Assembly: GCF_025965085.1 (NCBI RefSeq)
Contig: NZ_JAOPXP010000089.1
Span: 1-42,162 of the forward strand
Direction: 5' to 3'
DNA: 42,162 nucleotides
DNA from: Marmoricola sp.
GTDB lineage: Bacteria > Actinomycetota > Actinomycetes > Propionibacteriales > Nocardioidaceae
The notes under the pieces were generated by a model. That model was not told the DNA's origin. It made no database searches and saw only the letters and a program-made list of their open reading frames with translations. Shown here piece after piece: positions 15,694 to 27,697 of the stretch (the first letter of the stretch is position 1; each line of letters starts with the position of its first letter). Position numbers and translations under genes: made by a program.

Positions 15694-17757
15694 TCACCCC
15701 AGCTCGGCCGGGTCGACCTCCACCCGGACGTGCGGCAGCTTGCGTGTCGACCGCTGCGCCTGGAGCTCACCGAGGGCAGCCGACAGGGCGGGACCCGAGC
15801 TGCGGGGGACACGGACGACGTAGCGGACGGTCTCCTCGTCCAGGGCGCTCCCCGGCTGGCGTTCGACCGGAACCGGGCCCAGCACCTCGGCGACCTCCGG
15901 CAGGCGCAGCGCTGCCACCGCCTGTTCGAGGTCCTCGGCCTCCCCGGTGATCGTGGCCACCCGGGACGCCGGGGGCAGGTGGGCGGACTGGCGCTCCTCG
16001 ATCTCGCGGCGCGCCAGTCCGCTCGGGTCCCACCGCACCAGCGACTGCAGTCCCGGGTCGGCCGGGTCGCCGATGGCCAGCACGCGGCCGCCGTCGCTCG
16101 CGGGCCGGACGAGCGCCGCGGCGTTGGCCCAGCGACGCACCGCCTCCTCGGTGGCGCGCAGGTCGGAGCGCGCCAGCAGCAGCCAGGTGTCCATCAGCAG
16201 GACGGCGCTGTAGCCACCGAGCGCCACCGGCTCAGCGCCCGGCGTGGCCACGACGATGGCCGGGGTGCCCTCCACGGTCGCGAGCACCCGGTCACCGGAC
16301 GAGGACGTGCGAACGGGCACACCTGGCAGCGCGCGGCCCAGCTCCTCGGCTGTGCGGGCGTCCCCGAGCACGGGCGCGCGCAGCCCGTGGCCGCCGCACT
16401 CGGCGCAGCGCCAGCCGGGCGCGGAAGTCGCGCACCAGGCGCACTCGGGCGGATGTGTGGGCCCGCGAAGCCGCAGGGGCCCATGACAGACGGCGCAGGT
16501 CGCCGGCGTCCGGCACCGCTCGCAGGCCAGCCGCGTGGCGTAACCGGCGCGCGGTGTCTGCACGAGCACCGGGCCACCCTTGACCGCCTCGCGCAGCAGC
16601 GTGAGGGCCTCGCTGGGAAGGCGGGCCGACCGTGCGCCGGGGTCGCGGGCGAGGTCGTGGTCGGTGTCTCCCGTGAGACCCACCGAGATCCTCCGGCGTA
16701 CGACGTCGCGCGGAGCCACCACCTCCGCGGCCCAGCCGGTGCGCACGAGGTACTCCGCCTCGACGCTGCGCGCGTGCGCGGCCAGCAGGGCGGCGCACCC
16801 GGTCTCGTGGGCGCGCATGAGCAGGACCTCGCGGGCATGGGGGTACGGCGCCCGGGGCTCGTCGTGGAGGTCGTCACCGTCGTCCCAGATGGCCACCAGT
16901 CCGAGGTCGTGCACCGGGGCGAACGCGGCGGCGCGGGTGCCGATGACGATGCGGACCGCCCCCCGGCTGATCGCGAGGAACGCGCGATAGCGCCTGGCCG
17001 GCCCGGAGTCGGAGGCCAGCACGACGTGGCGGCCCTCCCCCAACCGGGCGGTGAGGGCTGCGTCGAGCCGGTCCACGTCGCGGTGGTCGGGGACGCAGAC
17101 CAGGGCGCCCCGCCCGGAGGCCGCGGTCGCGACGACCGCCTCGGCGAGGAGGTCGGCCCAGTCGTCGCCGGGGACGACCGTCCACACGGCGCGCGGGCAG
17201 TCACCCTTCGCCAGACCCAGGAGGAACGGCTCCGCCGCGGGGTAGTGAGCGGTCAGCTCCGGCCGTCGCGCGGCGGTGATCGGCGGCGTCGGCTCGGAGG
17301 GCTGCTTCTCGACGGTGGCATGACGGGGCGGAACGGCCAGCCGGAGCACGTCCGACCGGGTGCCGGCGTACCGCTTGGCCACGGCGCCGGTCAGTGCCGC
17401 GACGTCCGGGGCCAGCACCTGCTCGGCGCTGACCACCCGGCGCAGATGCTGCAGCCGACCGGTGTGCTCGGTGGTCGCGGCCCGCTCGATCACGAACCCG
17501 TCGACGTCCTGCCCGGCAAAACGGACCTTGACGCGGACCCCCGGCTGCGCATCGTCGGCCATCGTCTCGGGGACGGCGTAGTCGAAGGGCCGGTCGAGGT
17601 GCGCGAGCGCGACGTCCACCAGCACGCGCGCCACGGGGTCGGTCCCGGCCACCGGGATCGGCACCTTCTCCTGGGGCGGCTTCGCCCTCCGTGCCACCGC
17701 CTTGACCCGCTCGGGCGCCGGCAGCAGGGCCGGCTGCTCGTCCTCACCCGTCGTCAC
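15694..17757 (-). CDS. priA: Replication restart protein PriA, helicase motifs lost
   Basis: PriA recognises stalled forks and reloads the replisome. The 687-residue protein has the N-terminal DNA-binding domain (VLVDVALAHLDRPFDYAVP; GVRVKVRFAGQ) and eight zinc cysteines in four pairs at about residues 412-454 (CERC, CAVC, CAWC, CAEC). Walker A is absent (the region reads RAVWTVVPGDDWADLL) and the DEAH-type box is IWDDGDD. This matches actinobacterial PriA, annotated as lacking helicase activity, so it probably acts as a structural fork-binding factor. The start is a GTG at 17757, 57 nt after metK. The upstream part of the 170-nt spacer to def holds no clear gene. Confidence 0.93.
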   Translation of the reverse strand: MTTGEDEQPALLPAPERVKAVARRAKPPQEKVPIPVAGTDPVARVLVDVALAHLDRPFDYAVPETMADDAQPGVRVKVRFAGQDVDGFVIERAATTEHTGRLQHLRRVVSAEQVLAPDVAALTGAVAKRYAGTRSDVLRLAVPPRHATVEKQPSEPTPPITAARRPELTAHYPAAEPFLLGLAKGDCPRAVWTVVPGDDWADLLAEAVVATAASGRGALVCVPDHRDVDRLDAALTARLGEGRHVVLASDSGPARRYRAFLAISRGAVRIVIGTRAAAFAPVHDLGLVAIWDDGDDLHDEPRAPYPHAREVLLMRAHETGCAALLAAHARSVEAEYLVRTGWAAEVVAPRDVVRRRISVGLTGDTDHDLARDPGARSARLPSEALTLLREAVKGGPVLVQTPRAGYATRLACERCRTPATCAVCHGPLRLRGPTHPPECAWCATSAPGWRCAECGGHGLRAPVLGDARTAEELGRALPGVPVRTSSSGDRVLATVEGTPAIVVATPGAEPVALGGYSAVLLMDTWLLLARSDLRATEEAVRRWANAAALVRPASDGGRVLAIGDPADPGLQSLVRWDPSGLARREIEERQSAHLPPASRVATITGEAEDLEQAVAALRLPEVAEVLGPVPVERQPGSALDEETVRYVVRVPRSSGPALSAALGELQAQRSTRKLPHVRVEVDPAELG

Positions 17758-17814
17758 CCGCGCATGCTTTCACCCGGGGGTGACAGGGAGTGGACGGTCC
17801 CCGTCGGCCCCGCT

Positions 17815-19017
17815 TCAGACCCCCGCAGCAGCCTTGAGCTTCTCGGCGCGGTCGGTGCTCTCCCAGGTGAACTCGGGGAGCTCGCGGCCGAAGTGGCCGT
17901 ACGCCGCCGTCTGGGCGTAGATGGGGCGCAGCAGCTCGAGGTCGCGGATGATCGCGGCCGGGCGCAGGTCGAATACCTCGAGCACGGCCTGCTGGATGAT
18001 CTCGTCGGAGACGACGCCGGTGCCGAAGGTCTGGACGAAGACGCCGACGGGCTGGGCCTTGCCGATGGCGTAGGCGACCTGGACCTCGGCGCGGCGGGCG
18101 AGACCCGCGGCGACGATGTTCTTGGCCACCCAGCGCATGGCGTACGCCGCGGAGCGGTCGACCTTCGACGGGTCCTTGCCGGAGAACGCGCCGCCACCGT
18201 GACGGGCCATGCCGCCGTAGGTGTCGACGATGATCTTGCGACCGGTCAGGCCGGCGTCACCCATCGGACCGCCCACGACGAAGACGCCGGTGGGGTTGAC
18301 CAGCAGCCGGTAGTCGTCCGAGGGGATCTCGAAGGTGGCCAGGACGTGGTCGATGACGTGCTTCTTGACGTCGGACTCCAGCGTCTCGAGGGTGGTCTCC
18401 TCGGCGTGCTGGGTGGAGAGCACCACGGTGTCGACACGGACGGGACGGTCCTGGTCGTCGTACTCGATGGTGACCTGGGTCTTGCCGTCGGGCCGCAGGT
18501 AGTCCAGCGTGCCGTCCTTGCGGACCTCGGTCAGCCGCTCGGCCAGGCGGTGCGCGATCGTGATGGGCAGCGGCATCAGCTCGGGGGTGTCGTCGCAGGC
18601 GTAGCCGAACATCAGGCCCTGGTCACCGGCACCCTGCTTGTCCAGCTCGTCGTCGGAGGCACCGACACGCGCCTCGAAGCCCTGGTCGACCCCGGCGGCG
18701 ATGTCGACGGACTGGGCACCGATGGCCACCGTCACGCCGCAGGACTTGCCGTCGAAGCCCTTGTCCGAGGAGTCGTAGCCGATCGCGAGGATCTTCTTGC
18801 GGACCAGGTCCGCCACCGGCGCGTAGGCGTTGGTGCGGACCTCCCCGGCCACGACCACCAGACCGGTGGTCAGCAGGGTCTCGACCGCGACGCGCAGGTT
18901 CGCCTTGTCGTGGTCGTTCTCCAGCAGGTAGTCGAGCACCGTGTCGCTGATCGCGTCGGCGATCTTGTCCGGGTGACCCTCGGTCACGGACTCGGAGGTG
19001 AAAAGTCGTCCGGTCAC
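17815..19017 (-). CDS. metK: S-adenosylmethionine synthetase
   Basis: MetK makes SAM from methionine and ATP. The 400-residue protein has [21 protein letters not shown], the ATP loop [12 protein letters not shown] and [19 protein letters not shown], all intact. SAM feeds the methyltransferases in this window (RsmB, the SpoU protein). The start is a GTG at 19017 with AGGAG 10-11 nt upstream. The 72-nt leader downstream of a -10 box (19101-19096) shows no SAM-riboswitch consensus that I can recognise. Neighbours coaBC and priA are the conserved ones. Confidence 0.98.
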   Translation of the reverse strand: MTGRLFTSESVTEGHPDKIADAISDTVLDYLLENDHDKANLRVAVETLLTTGLVVVAGEVRTNAYAPVADLVRKKILAIGYDSSDKGFDGKSCGVTVAIGAQSVDIAAGVDQGFEARVGASDDELDKQGAGDQGLMFGYACDDTPELMPLPITIAHRLAERLTEVRKDGTLDYLRPDGKTQVTIEYDDQDRPVRVDTVVLSTQHAEETTLETLESDVKKHVIDHVLATFEIPSDDYRLLVNPTGVFVVGGPMGDAGLTGRKIIVDTYGGMARHGGGAFSGKDPSKVDRSAAYAMRWVAKNIVAAGLARRAEVQVAYAIGKAQPVGVFVQTFGTGVVSDEIIQQAVLEVFDLRPAAIIRDLELLRPIYAQTAAYGHFGRELPEFTWESTDRAEKLKAAAGV

Positions 19018-19095
19018 GTTCGTGTTCTCCTACGCGTGGGGGCAGGGCCTGTGGGGTTCAGCTGGCCGGTCCGGCGGTCCGAGCCCGGCTGATCG

Positions 19096-19101
19096 AGCCT
19101 A
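19096..19101 (-). promoter_or_regulatory. -10 box TAGGCT for metK
   Basis: The minus strand reads CGGCTAGGCTCGATCAG in the 132-nt coaBC-metK spacer. A start about 7 nt downstream would give a leader of about 70 nt with an AGGAG before the GTG of metK. It suggests metK has its own promoter. No -35 match. Confidence 0.45.
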
Positions 19102-19149
19102 GCCGACCGTTCCCCCATCAGGGCGCGCGTCTCAACCGGGCGCGCATCG

Positions 19150-20397
19150 TCAGGATTGCGGGAGCAGGCCGAGGACGCGGTCCCAGATGACGTGGGCCAG
19201 CGCCGCCTTCGACCCCAGCGGGACACTGGTCGCGCTCCCGTCCTTGGCGAGTACGACGGCCTCGTTGTCCTCCGAGCCGAAGACGGCTCCGCCACCGACG
19301 TCGTTGACCACGAGCAGGTCGCAGCCCTTGCGGAGCAGCTTGGCCCGGGCATGGTCCAGCACGGAGCCGGTCGCGTCCCCGGTCTCGGCGGCGAACCCGA
19401 CCACGACGATGTGGTCGTTGGGCCGGTCCGCGGCCAGGCCCGCCAGGATGTCGGGGTTCTGGGTGAGCCGGATCTCGGGCGAGCCGCCGTCGTCGGACTT
19501 CTTGATCTTGTGGATGGACACGTCCACGGGTCGGAAGTCGGCCGGCGCGGCCGCCATCACCACGGCGTCGGCCGCAGTGGAGGCCTCGAGCACGTGCTCC
19601 TGCAGCTGGGCGGTGGTCTCGACCTTGACGACCTTGACCCCCGCGGGGTCGGGAAGCGTGACGTTAGCGGCCACCAGGGTGACCTCGGCGCCCCGCGCGG
19701 CCGCCGTACGCGCCAGCGCGTAGCCCTGGAGGCCGGAGGACCGGTTGCCGATGAAGCGAACCGGGTCGAGGTACTCCCGGGTGCCGCCTGCGGAGACCAC
19801 CACGTGCCTGCCGGCGAGGTCCTGGACGGTCGCACCGCCCAGCTCCTCACCGCGGGCGAGGAGGTCGGTGGCCAGGGCGAAGATCTCGCCCGGCTCGGGG
19901 AGCCGCCCCTTGCCGGTGTCGGCCCCGGTCAGTCGGCCCTCGGCCGGCTCGATGACGATCGCGCCGCGCGAGCGGAGCGTGGCGACGTTGGCCCGGGTGG
20001 CCGGGTGCTCCCACATCTCGGTGTGCATGGCCGGCGCGAACACCACCGGGCAGCGGGCGGTGAGCAGGGTGTTGGTGAGCAGGTCGTCGGCCAGACCGTG
20101 CGCGGCCTTGGCGAGCAGGTCGGCCGTCGCGGGGGCGACGACGACGAGGGCGGCCTCCTGGCCGATGCGCACGTGGGGCACCTCGTGGACCGACGCCCAC
20201 ACCTCGGTGCTGACCGGCTTGCCGGACAGGGCGGCCCAGGTGGGCGCCCCCACGAACTCCAGGGCGGCAGCGGTGGGGACGACGGTGACGTCGTGCCCGG
20301 ACTCGGTGAACCGGCGCAGCAGCTCACAGGCCTTGTATGCAGCAATCCCGCCGCTCACGCCGAGGACGACGCGAGGGCGGGACGCAGCGTGTTCCAC
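19150..20397 (-). CDS. coaBC: Bifunctional phosphopantothenoylcysteine decarboxylase / synthase
   Basis: CoaBC makes 4'-phosphopantetheine for coenzyme A in two steps. The flavoprotein CoaC domain (about 1-180) starts RVVLGVSGGIAAYKACELLRR and contains APAMHTEMW, where His stands in the PAMN position of E. coli; as I remember, this is usual in actinobacteria. The CoaB domain (about 190-415) has VVVSAGGTREYLDPVRFIGNRSSG and MAAAPADFRP. The ORF track extends into rpoZ in another frame. I start at GTG 20397 (TTG at 20400 is possible), 13 nt after the rpoZ stop, giving 415 residues. Confidence 0.95.
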   Translation of the reverse strand: MEHAASRPRVVLGVSGGIAAYKACELLRRFTESGHDVTVVPTAAALEFVGAPTWAALSGKPVSTEVWASVHEVPHVRIGQEAALVVVAPATADLLAKAAHGLADDLLTNTLLTARCPVVFAPAMHTEMWEHPATRANVATLRSRGAIVIEPAEGRLTGADTGKGRLPEPGEIFALATDLLARGEELGGATVQDLAGRHVVVSAGGTREYLDPVRFIGNRSSGLQGYALARTAAARGAEVTLVAANVTLPDPAGVKVVKVETTAQLQEHVLEASTAADAVVMAAAPADFRPVDVSIHKIKKSDDGGSPEIRLTQNPDILAGLAADRPNDHIVVVGFAAETGDATGSVLDHARAKLLRKGCDLLVVNDVGGGAVFGSEDNEAVVLAKDGSATSVPLGSKAALAHVIWDRVLGLLPQS

Positions 20398-20410
20398 CAA
20401 TGCCTGCCAG

Positions 20411-20761
20411 CTACTCGGCAGACTGGTCGGCGGCGGGTGCCTGCGGCGCGGGGACGCTGGCGGCGAGGGCCTCTGCGGCGATCTCGTCGGGGTCGATGTC
20501 CTCGCACGTGAGCAGGTCCTCGTTGATCTCGCGCAGCGCGATGGACAACGGCTTCTCCTGCACGTGGGTGTCCACGAGCGGGCCGACGTACTCCAGCAGG
20601 CCCTCGCCGAGCTGGGAGTAGTAGGCGTTGATCTGGCGTGCACGCTTGGCGCTGTAGAGCACCAGCTTGTACTTGGAGTCGGTCTTGGTCAGCAGGTCGT
20701 CGATCGGGGGGTTGGTGATCCCCAGTGCGACGGGCTGGGCGCCGGAACCGGACATGCTCAT
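20411..20761 (-). CDS. rpoZ: RNA polymerase omega subunit
   Basis: Omega helps fold and hold the beta' subunit. The 116-residue protein shows the conserved [34 protein letters not shown] core, then [23 protein letters not shown], and an alanine/proline-rich tail. It is a typical actinobacterial length. The ATG at 20761 follows GTGAGG. It lies 52 nt downstream of gmk and just upstream of coaBC, the normal order. Confidence 0.97.
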   Translation of the reverse strand: MSMSGSGAQPVALGITNPPIDDLLTKTDSKYKLVLYSAKRARQINAYYSQLGEGLLEYVGPLVDTHVQEKPLSIALREINEDLLTCEDIDPDEIAAEALAASVPAPQAPAADQSAE

Positions 20762-20813
20762 GGAGCCTCACTCACAAAGATTGGTTCTGCCAACGACGAC
20801 CCACGAGGGTCGG

Positions 20814-21413
20814 TCATTGCCCGGGGGACGCCCCGGACCGCATCAACTCTACCAATTCCTCGCCCGCATCGTGAATCTGACGGTTCACGATGGTGACGTC
20901 GAACTCCGACTCGGCGGCCAGCTCGCTCCGAGCGCTCTGCAGGCGGAGCTCCCGCTCGGCCTCCGTCTCGGTGCCACGGCCGACCAGACGGCGTACGAGC
21001 TCCTCCCAGGACGGCGGGGCCAGGAACACGAACAGTGCCTCGGGCATCCGCTCGCGGACCTGCCGGGCGCCCTGGAGGTCGATCTCGAGGAGGGCCGGAC
21101 GTCCCCCGGCCAGGGCCTCGACGACGGGCTGGCGGGGGGTCCCGTAGCGGGCACCGCGGTGCACCACGGCCCACTCCAGCAGCTCGTCCTCGGCCACCAT
21201 CCGGTCGAACTCCGTCTCGGAGACGAAGTGGTAGTGGACGCCGTCCTGCTCCCCCGGCCGGCGACGGCGGGTGGTCGCGGACACCGAGATCCAGATCTCG
21301 GGGTGGTGCTCACGCACCCACGCGGTGAGGGTGCCCTTGCCCACCGCGGTGGGACCGGCGAGAACGGTCAGGCGAGAGGCAGTCGGAGATCCGGGGAGGG
21401 ACACCCTCGTCAC
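20814..21413 (-). CDS. gmk: Guanylate kinase
   Basis: Gmk phosphorylates GMP to GDP. The 199-residue protein has the P-loop [16 protein letters not shown] (S-G in many relatives is T-A here), the GMP-binding [22 protein letters not shown] and [16 protein letters not shown]. The start is the GTG at 21413, overlapping the mihF stop (GTGA), the conserved pair in actinobacteria. All substrate-binding residues seem present. Confidence 0.97.
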   Translation of the reverse strand: MTRVSLPGSPTASRLTVLAGPTAVGKGTLTAWVREHHPEIWISVSATTRRRRPGEQDGVHYHFVSETEFDRMVAEDELLEWAVVHRGARYGTPRQPVVEALAGGRPALLEIDLQGARQVRERMPEALFVFLAPPSWEELVRRLVGRGTETEAERELRLQSARSELAAESEFDVTIVNRQIHDAGEELVELMRSGASPGQ

Positions 21414-21727
21414 TCGGAGGCGAACTCGGCCACGAGCGCGGCGACCTGCTTGGCGCCGAGCCCCCGGACGCGGCGGGTCTCGGAGATCTTCAGCTTCTCC
21501 ATCACCTGCAGCGCCCGGACCTTGCCGATGCCCGGCATGGACTGGAGGAGCTCCTTGACCCGCATCTTGCCGATGACCTCGTTCGACTGGGCCTCGGCGA
21601 CCACGTCTGCCAGCGACGCACCGGAGTGCTTGAGCCGGTTCTTGACCTCTGCTCGCTCGCGACGGGAGGCTGCTGCCTTGTCGAGAGCGGCCTGGCGCTG
21701 CTCAGGTGTGAGGGGTGGCAAGGCCAC
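21410..21727 (-). CDS. mihF: Actinobacterial integration host factor
   Basis: This small nucleoid protein bends DNA and is required in mycobacteria. The 105-residue sequence [19 protein letters not shown], then [15 protein letters not shown] and a helix-hairpin-helix [20 protein letters not shown], is nearly the family consensus. The ORF track starts at 21835, but family homology begins at the GTG at 21727 (ALPPLTPEQ), which has GAGGA 7 nt upstream. It is unrelated to E. coli IHF. It lies upstream of gmk with overlapping ends. Confidence 0.96.
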   Translation of the reverse strand: MALPPLTPEQRQAALDKAAASRRERAEVKNRLKHSGASLADVVAEAQSNEVIGKMRVKELLQSMPGIGKVRALQVMEKLKISETRRVRGLGAKQVAALVAEFASE

Positions 21728-21909
21728 TGCGGATTCCTCGACTTCCTGCTCGACTGCTTCGAGCGGGTGAATGTCTGGGGGGTGCCCGGCAAGTCCGGAC
21801 ACCGGCAATCTAGTCACGCCCAGCAACACCTGCAACGCGAGGGGGCCTCAGGTGGTCGACCAGAGACCAAGGTCACGGCGTGGGCCCACCCGGGGCCACG
21901 TCGGCCGGC

Positions 21910-22365
21910 TCAGCTCAGGCCGAGGTTGACCTTGCAGACGTCTCGACCCTGCTGCTCGATGCCGCTCACCGCTGCCACGACGTCCTCGGTGCCGATCTGC
22001 CCGGCCGCGTCCGCGATCAGCTTCCGGTCGGCGGCGGCCAGGCCCGCGGGCGGCTTGCCGTCCTTGAAGGCCGACGGCTTCACCCCCGCGTCGTCCAGGG
22101 CACCGTCGAGCGCCTCGAGCGCCCCGATGAAGACCTGCCACTCGTCGGTGAGGTCGGAGGGCGCCTTCTCCGCCAGGTCTCGCAGGAGAGGCAGGTTGCT
22201 CAGCAGCGCCGAGGGCGACCCGGACCCGACCATGTCCGCGATCTGCTGGTTGCCCGCCTCGAGAGCGCTGCAGTAGTCCCCACCCGGAGCGCCGCATCCG
22301 GCGAGAGCCACGAGCAGTGTGGACACCAGAGCCCCCGTCAGCCTGGCCGTTGCACCGCGCCTCAC
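21910..22365 (-). CDS. Small secreted lipoprotein, unknown function
   Basis: The 151-residue protein starts with a basic n-region (MRRGATARLTG), a hydrophobic stretch and a lipobox LAGC (Cys24), so it is likely a lipoprotein anchored to the outside of the membrane. The mature part begins APGGDYCSALEAGN and is mostly helical, with a second cysteine near the end (RDVCKVNLGLS). I do not recognise a family. Its start overlaps the pyrF stop (ATGA), so it is translated with the pyrimidine operon. A function in pyrimidine metabolism is not implied. About 180 nt without a gene separate it from mihF. Confidence 0.7.
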   Translation of the reverse strand: MRRGATARLTGALVSTLLVALAGCGAPGGDYCSALEAGNQQIADMVGSGSPSALLSNLPLLRDLAEKAPSDLTDEWQVFIGALEALDGALDDAGVKPSAFKDGKPPAGLAAADRKLIADAAGQIGTEDVVAAVSGIEQQGRDVCKVNLGLS

Positions 22366-23231
22366 CGCCCGCTCCGGAGGGCGCTGAAGGCGTCCAGGGA
22401 CCTGCCCACGGCGGCGTGCAGCGCTCCCTCGTCGGGCCCGGCACCCAGGATCTCGCGTGAGCTGGAGGGCAGGACGAGGTCGATGACGTCACCGAAGATG
22501 CGGCGTACGTCGTCGGTCGTGCCACCCTGGGCGCCTATCCCGGGCACCAGCAACGGACCGTTGATCGCGAGGTCCTCGGTGGTCTCGGAGATGGTCGCCC
22601 CCACCACGGCGCCCAGGAAGCCCATGGGCGCCTGCTCGGCGTTGAGGTCCCGGAGCTCGTCGAGCACGGCGCCGGCCACGGTCCGGCCAGACGATGTGCG
22701 GGCGTGCTGGAACTGCGGGGCCTCCGGGTTCGAGGTGAGCGCCAGCACGAACATGCCCTTGCCGTGCTCGCGGGCGGTCTCGACCATCGGGGTGAGACTG
22801 CCGAAGCCGAGGTACGGCGTCGCGGTGATCGCGTCCACCGCCATCGGCGACCTCGGGTCGAGGTAGGCGTCGGCGTACGCCTGGGCGGTCGAGCCGATGT
22901 CGCCCCGCTTCACGTCGAGCACGACGAGCGCGCCGGCCTCCCGGCAGGTCTCGACCACCCGCTCCAGGACCGCGATGCCGCGGGAGCCGAACCGCTCGAA
23001 GAACGCGGACTGCGGCTTCACCGCGGCGACCCGGGGGGCGAGCGCCTCAGCGGCGCCGAGGGCGAACTTCTCCAGTCCGTTGACCGAGTCGGTCAGGCCC
23101 CAGGCGTCGAGCAGCCCGGCGTGCGGGTCGATGCCGGCGCACAGGGGGCCGCGCCCGTCCATGGCCTCGCGGAGCCGCGCCCCGAAGCCGGGGGTCGCCT
23201 GGTGTGGCCGGCTCGTGCCCGACTCGGTCAT
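22362..23231 (-). CDS. pyrF: Orotidine 5'-phosphate decarboxylase (type 2)
   Basis: PyrF decarboxylates OMP to UMP, the last step of the pathway. The 289-residue protein is the longer type 2 form: LCAGIDPHAGLLDAWG at the start, VKPQSAFFERFG, and the catalytic VVLDVKRGDIGSTAQAYA, then LVPGIGAQGG. The ATG at 23231 overlaps the pyrD stop (ATGA). The longer ORF-track start reads the repeat-rich end of pyrD in another frame and is not supported. Confidence 0.96.
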   Translation of the reverse strand: MTESGTSRPHQATPGFGARLREAMDGRGPLCAGIDPHAGLLDAWGLTDSVNGLEKFALGAAEALAPRVAAVKPQSAFFERFGSRGIAVLERVVETCREAGALVVLDVKRGDIGSTAQAYADAYLDPRSPMAVDAITATPYLGFGSLTPMVETAREHGKGMFVLALTSNPEAPQFQHARTSSGRTVAGAVLDELRDLNAEQAPMGFLGAVVGATISETTEDLAINGPLLVPGIGAQGGTTDDVRRIFGDVIDLVLPSSSREILGAGPDEGALHAAVGRSLDAFSALRSGR

Positions 23232-24408
23232 GGCTGCTCCCCCGTTGCCGTGCCTGTTCCCGGGCCTGTTCCCGGGCCTGTTCCAGAACCTGGCCCGGCT
23301 CCCGTTCCGGGGAGGTTGGTGGGGCGTGTCGCCCGGTCCGTCGTCGCCGGCTCCTGCACCAGCCTCCGGGAGAGCCGCGTGTTCATCCGGGCCGGCCACC
23401 AGGGCCCTTCGTACACGAAACCGGTGTAGGCCTGCAGCAGGTCGGCTCCGGCTGCCAGCCGCTCGACCATGTCGTCGGCTGTGGTGATGCCTCCGACCCC
23501 GATGAGCGTGAGGTCCGGGCCCACCCGGTCGCGCAGGAGCCGGATCACCTCGGTCGCCCGGCTGCGCAGAGGCGGTCCGGACAGTCCTCCGCCGCCTGCG
23601 GCCTCCACCTGCTGCGGGCTCGAGGAGAGCCCCTGGCGCGAGATGGTCGTGTTCGTCGCCACGATCCCGTCGAGGCCGAGCGCCACGGCCAGGTCGGCCA
23701 CCTCGAGCACGTCCTCGTCGCTCAGGTCGGGGGCGATCTTCACGAGGAGGGGAACGTGCCGGTCGGTGACGTCGTCGGCGCGGCGGCGTACCGCCCGGAG
23801 CAACGGATCGAGGCGACTGACGGCCTGCAGGTCGCGCAGCCCGGGGGTGTTGGGTGACGAGACGTTCACGACCAGGTAGTCGGCGTGCGGTGCCAGGAGC
23901 CGGGTGCTCTTCTCGTAGTCGGCCACCGCGTCGTCCTCGGGGACGGCCTTGGTCTTCCCGATGTTGATCCCCAGCGGTACGCCGCTGCGGCGCCCCGTGC
24001 GGTCCACGCGGCGGGAGGCAAGGCGTCCCGCGACGACCTCCGCACCGTCGTTGTTGAAGCCCATCCGGTTGACCACGGCCCGGTCGGCCGGGAGCCGCGC
24101 GAGCCGTGGCCTGGGGTTGCCGGGCTGCGGCTCACCGGTCACGGTGCCGATCTCGACGAACCCGAAGCCCATGTTGGCCAGCGCGTCGATGCCGACGGCG
24201 TTCTTGTCGAACCCGGCGGCCAGCCCGAGCAGTCCCGGGAAGTCCAGCCCCATCACCCGAGAGGTGCGCGCGGGGTCGACCCTGCTGACCCGCCCGCCGA
24301 CCAGCCGGGTGATCGGCTGGGCCGCCCGGATGGCACGGAAGGCGAGATGGTGGGCGCTCTCGGCGTCCGTGCGGGTCAGGACCCGGTCGAAGAGCTGCCG
24401 GTAGGCGC

Positions 24409-24412
<4 letters not shown>
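23228..24412 (-). CDS. pyrD: Dihydroorotate dehydrogenase (quinone, class 2)
   Basis: PyrD oxidises dihydroorotate to orotate with membrane quinone as acceptor. The 394-residue protein has the class 2 N-terminal helix ([22 protein letters not shown]), FMN-site motifs [31 protein letters not shown] and RMGFNNDG, the catalytic serine in [15 protein letters not shown], and [20 protein letters not shown]. The family ends near [12 protein letters not shown]. Beyond that lies a glycine-threonine-proline tail ([24 protein letters not shown]) encoded by 12-bp repeats. The start is a GTG at 24412 overlapping the carB stop (GTGA). Confidence 0.96.
23249..23284. repeat. Three 12-bp tandem repeats in the pyrD 3' end
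   Basis: The unit CGGGCCTGTTCC occurs twice exactly (23261-23272, 23273-23284) and once with one mismatch (23249-23260). It encodes the repeated GTGPGTGP tail of PyrD just before the pyrF start. Twelve bases keep the frame, so unit number can vary without breaking the gene. Confidence 0.85.
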
Positions 24413-27696
<3,284 letters not shown>

Positions 27697-27697
27697 G

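Noticed and set aside
15565-19092. 1175-residue plus-strand ORF
   Set aside because: Antisense to priA and metK, both conserved; no domain in the translated sequence.
19018-19095. Possible SAM riboswitch before metK
   Set aside because: None of the conserved blocks of known SAM riboswitches is visible; only a short GC-rich leader.
19156-20511. 451-residue plus-strand ORF
   Set aside because: Antisense to coaBC and rpoZ; no recognisable domain.
21728-21835. N-terminal extension of mihF in the ORF track
   Set aside because: Family homology starts at GTG 21727 with its own ribosome site; the extension is unconserved.
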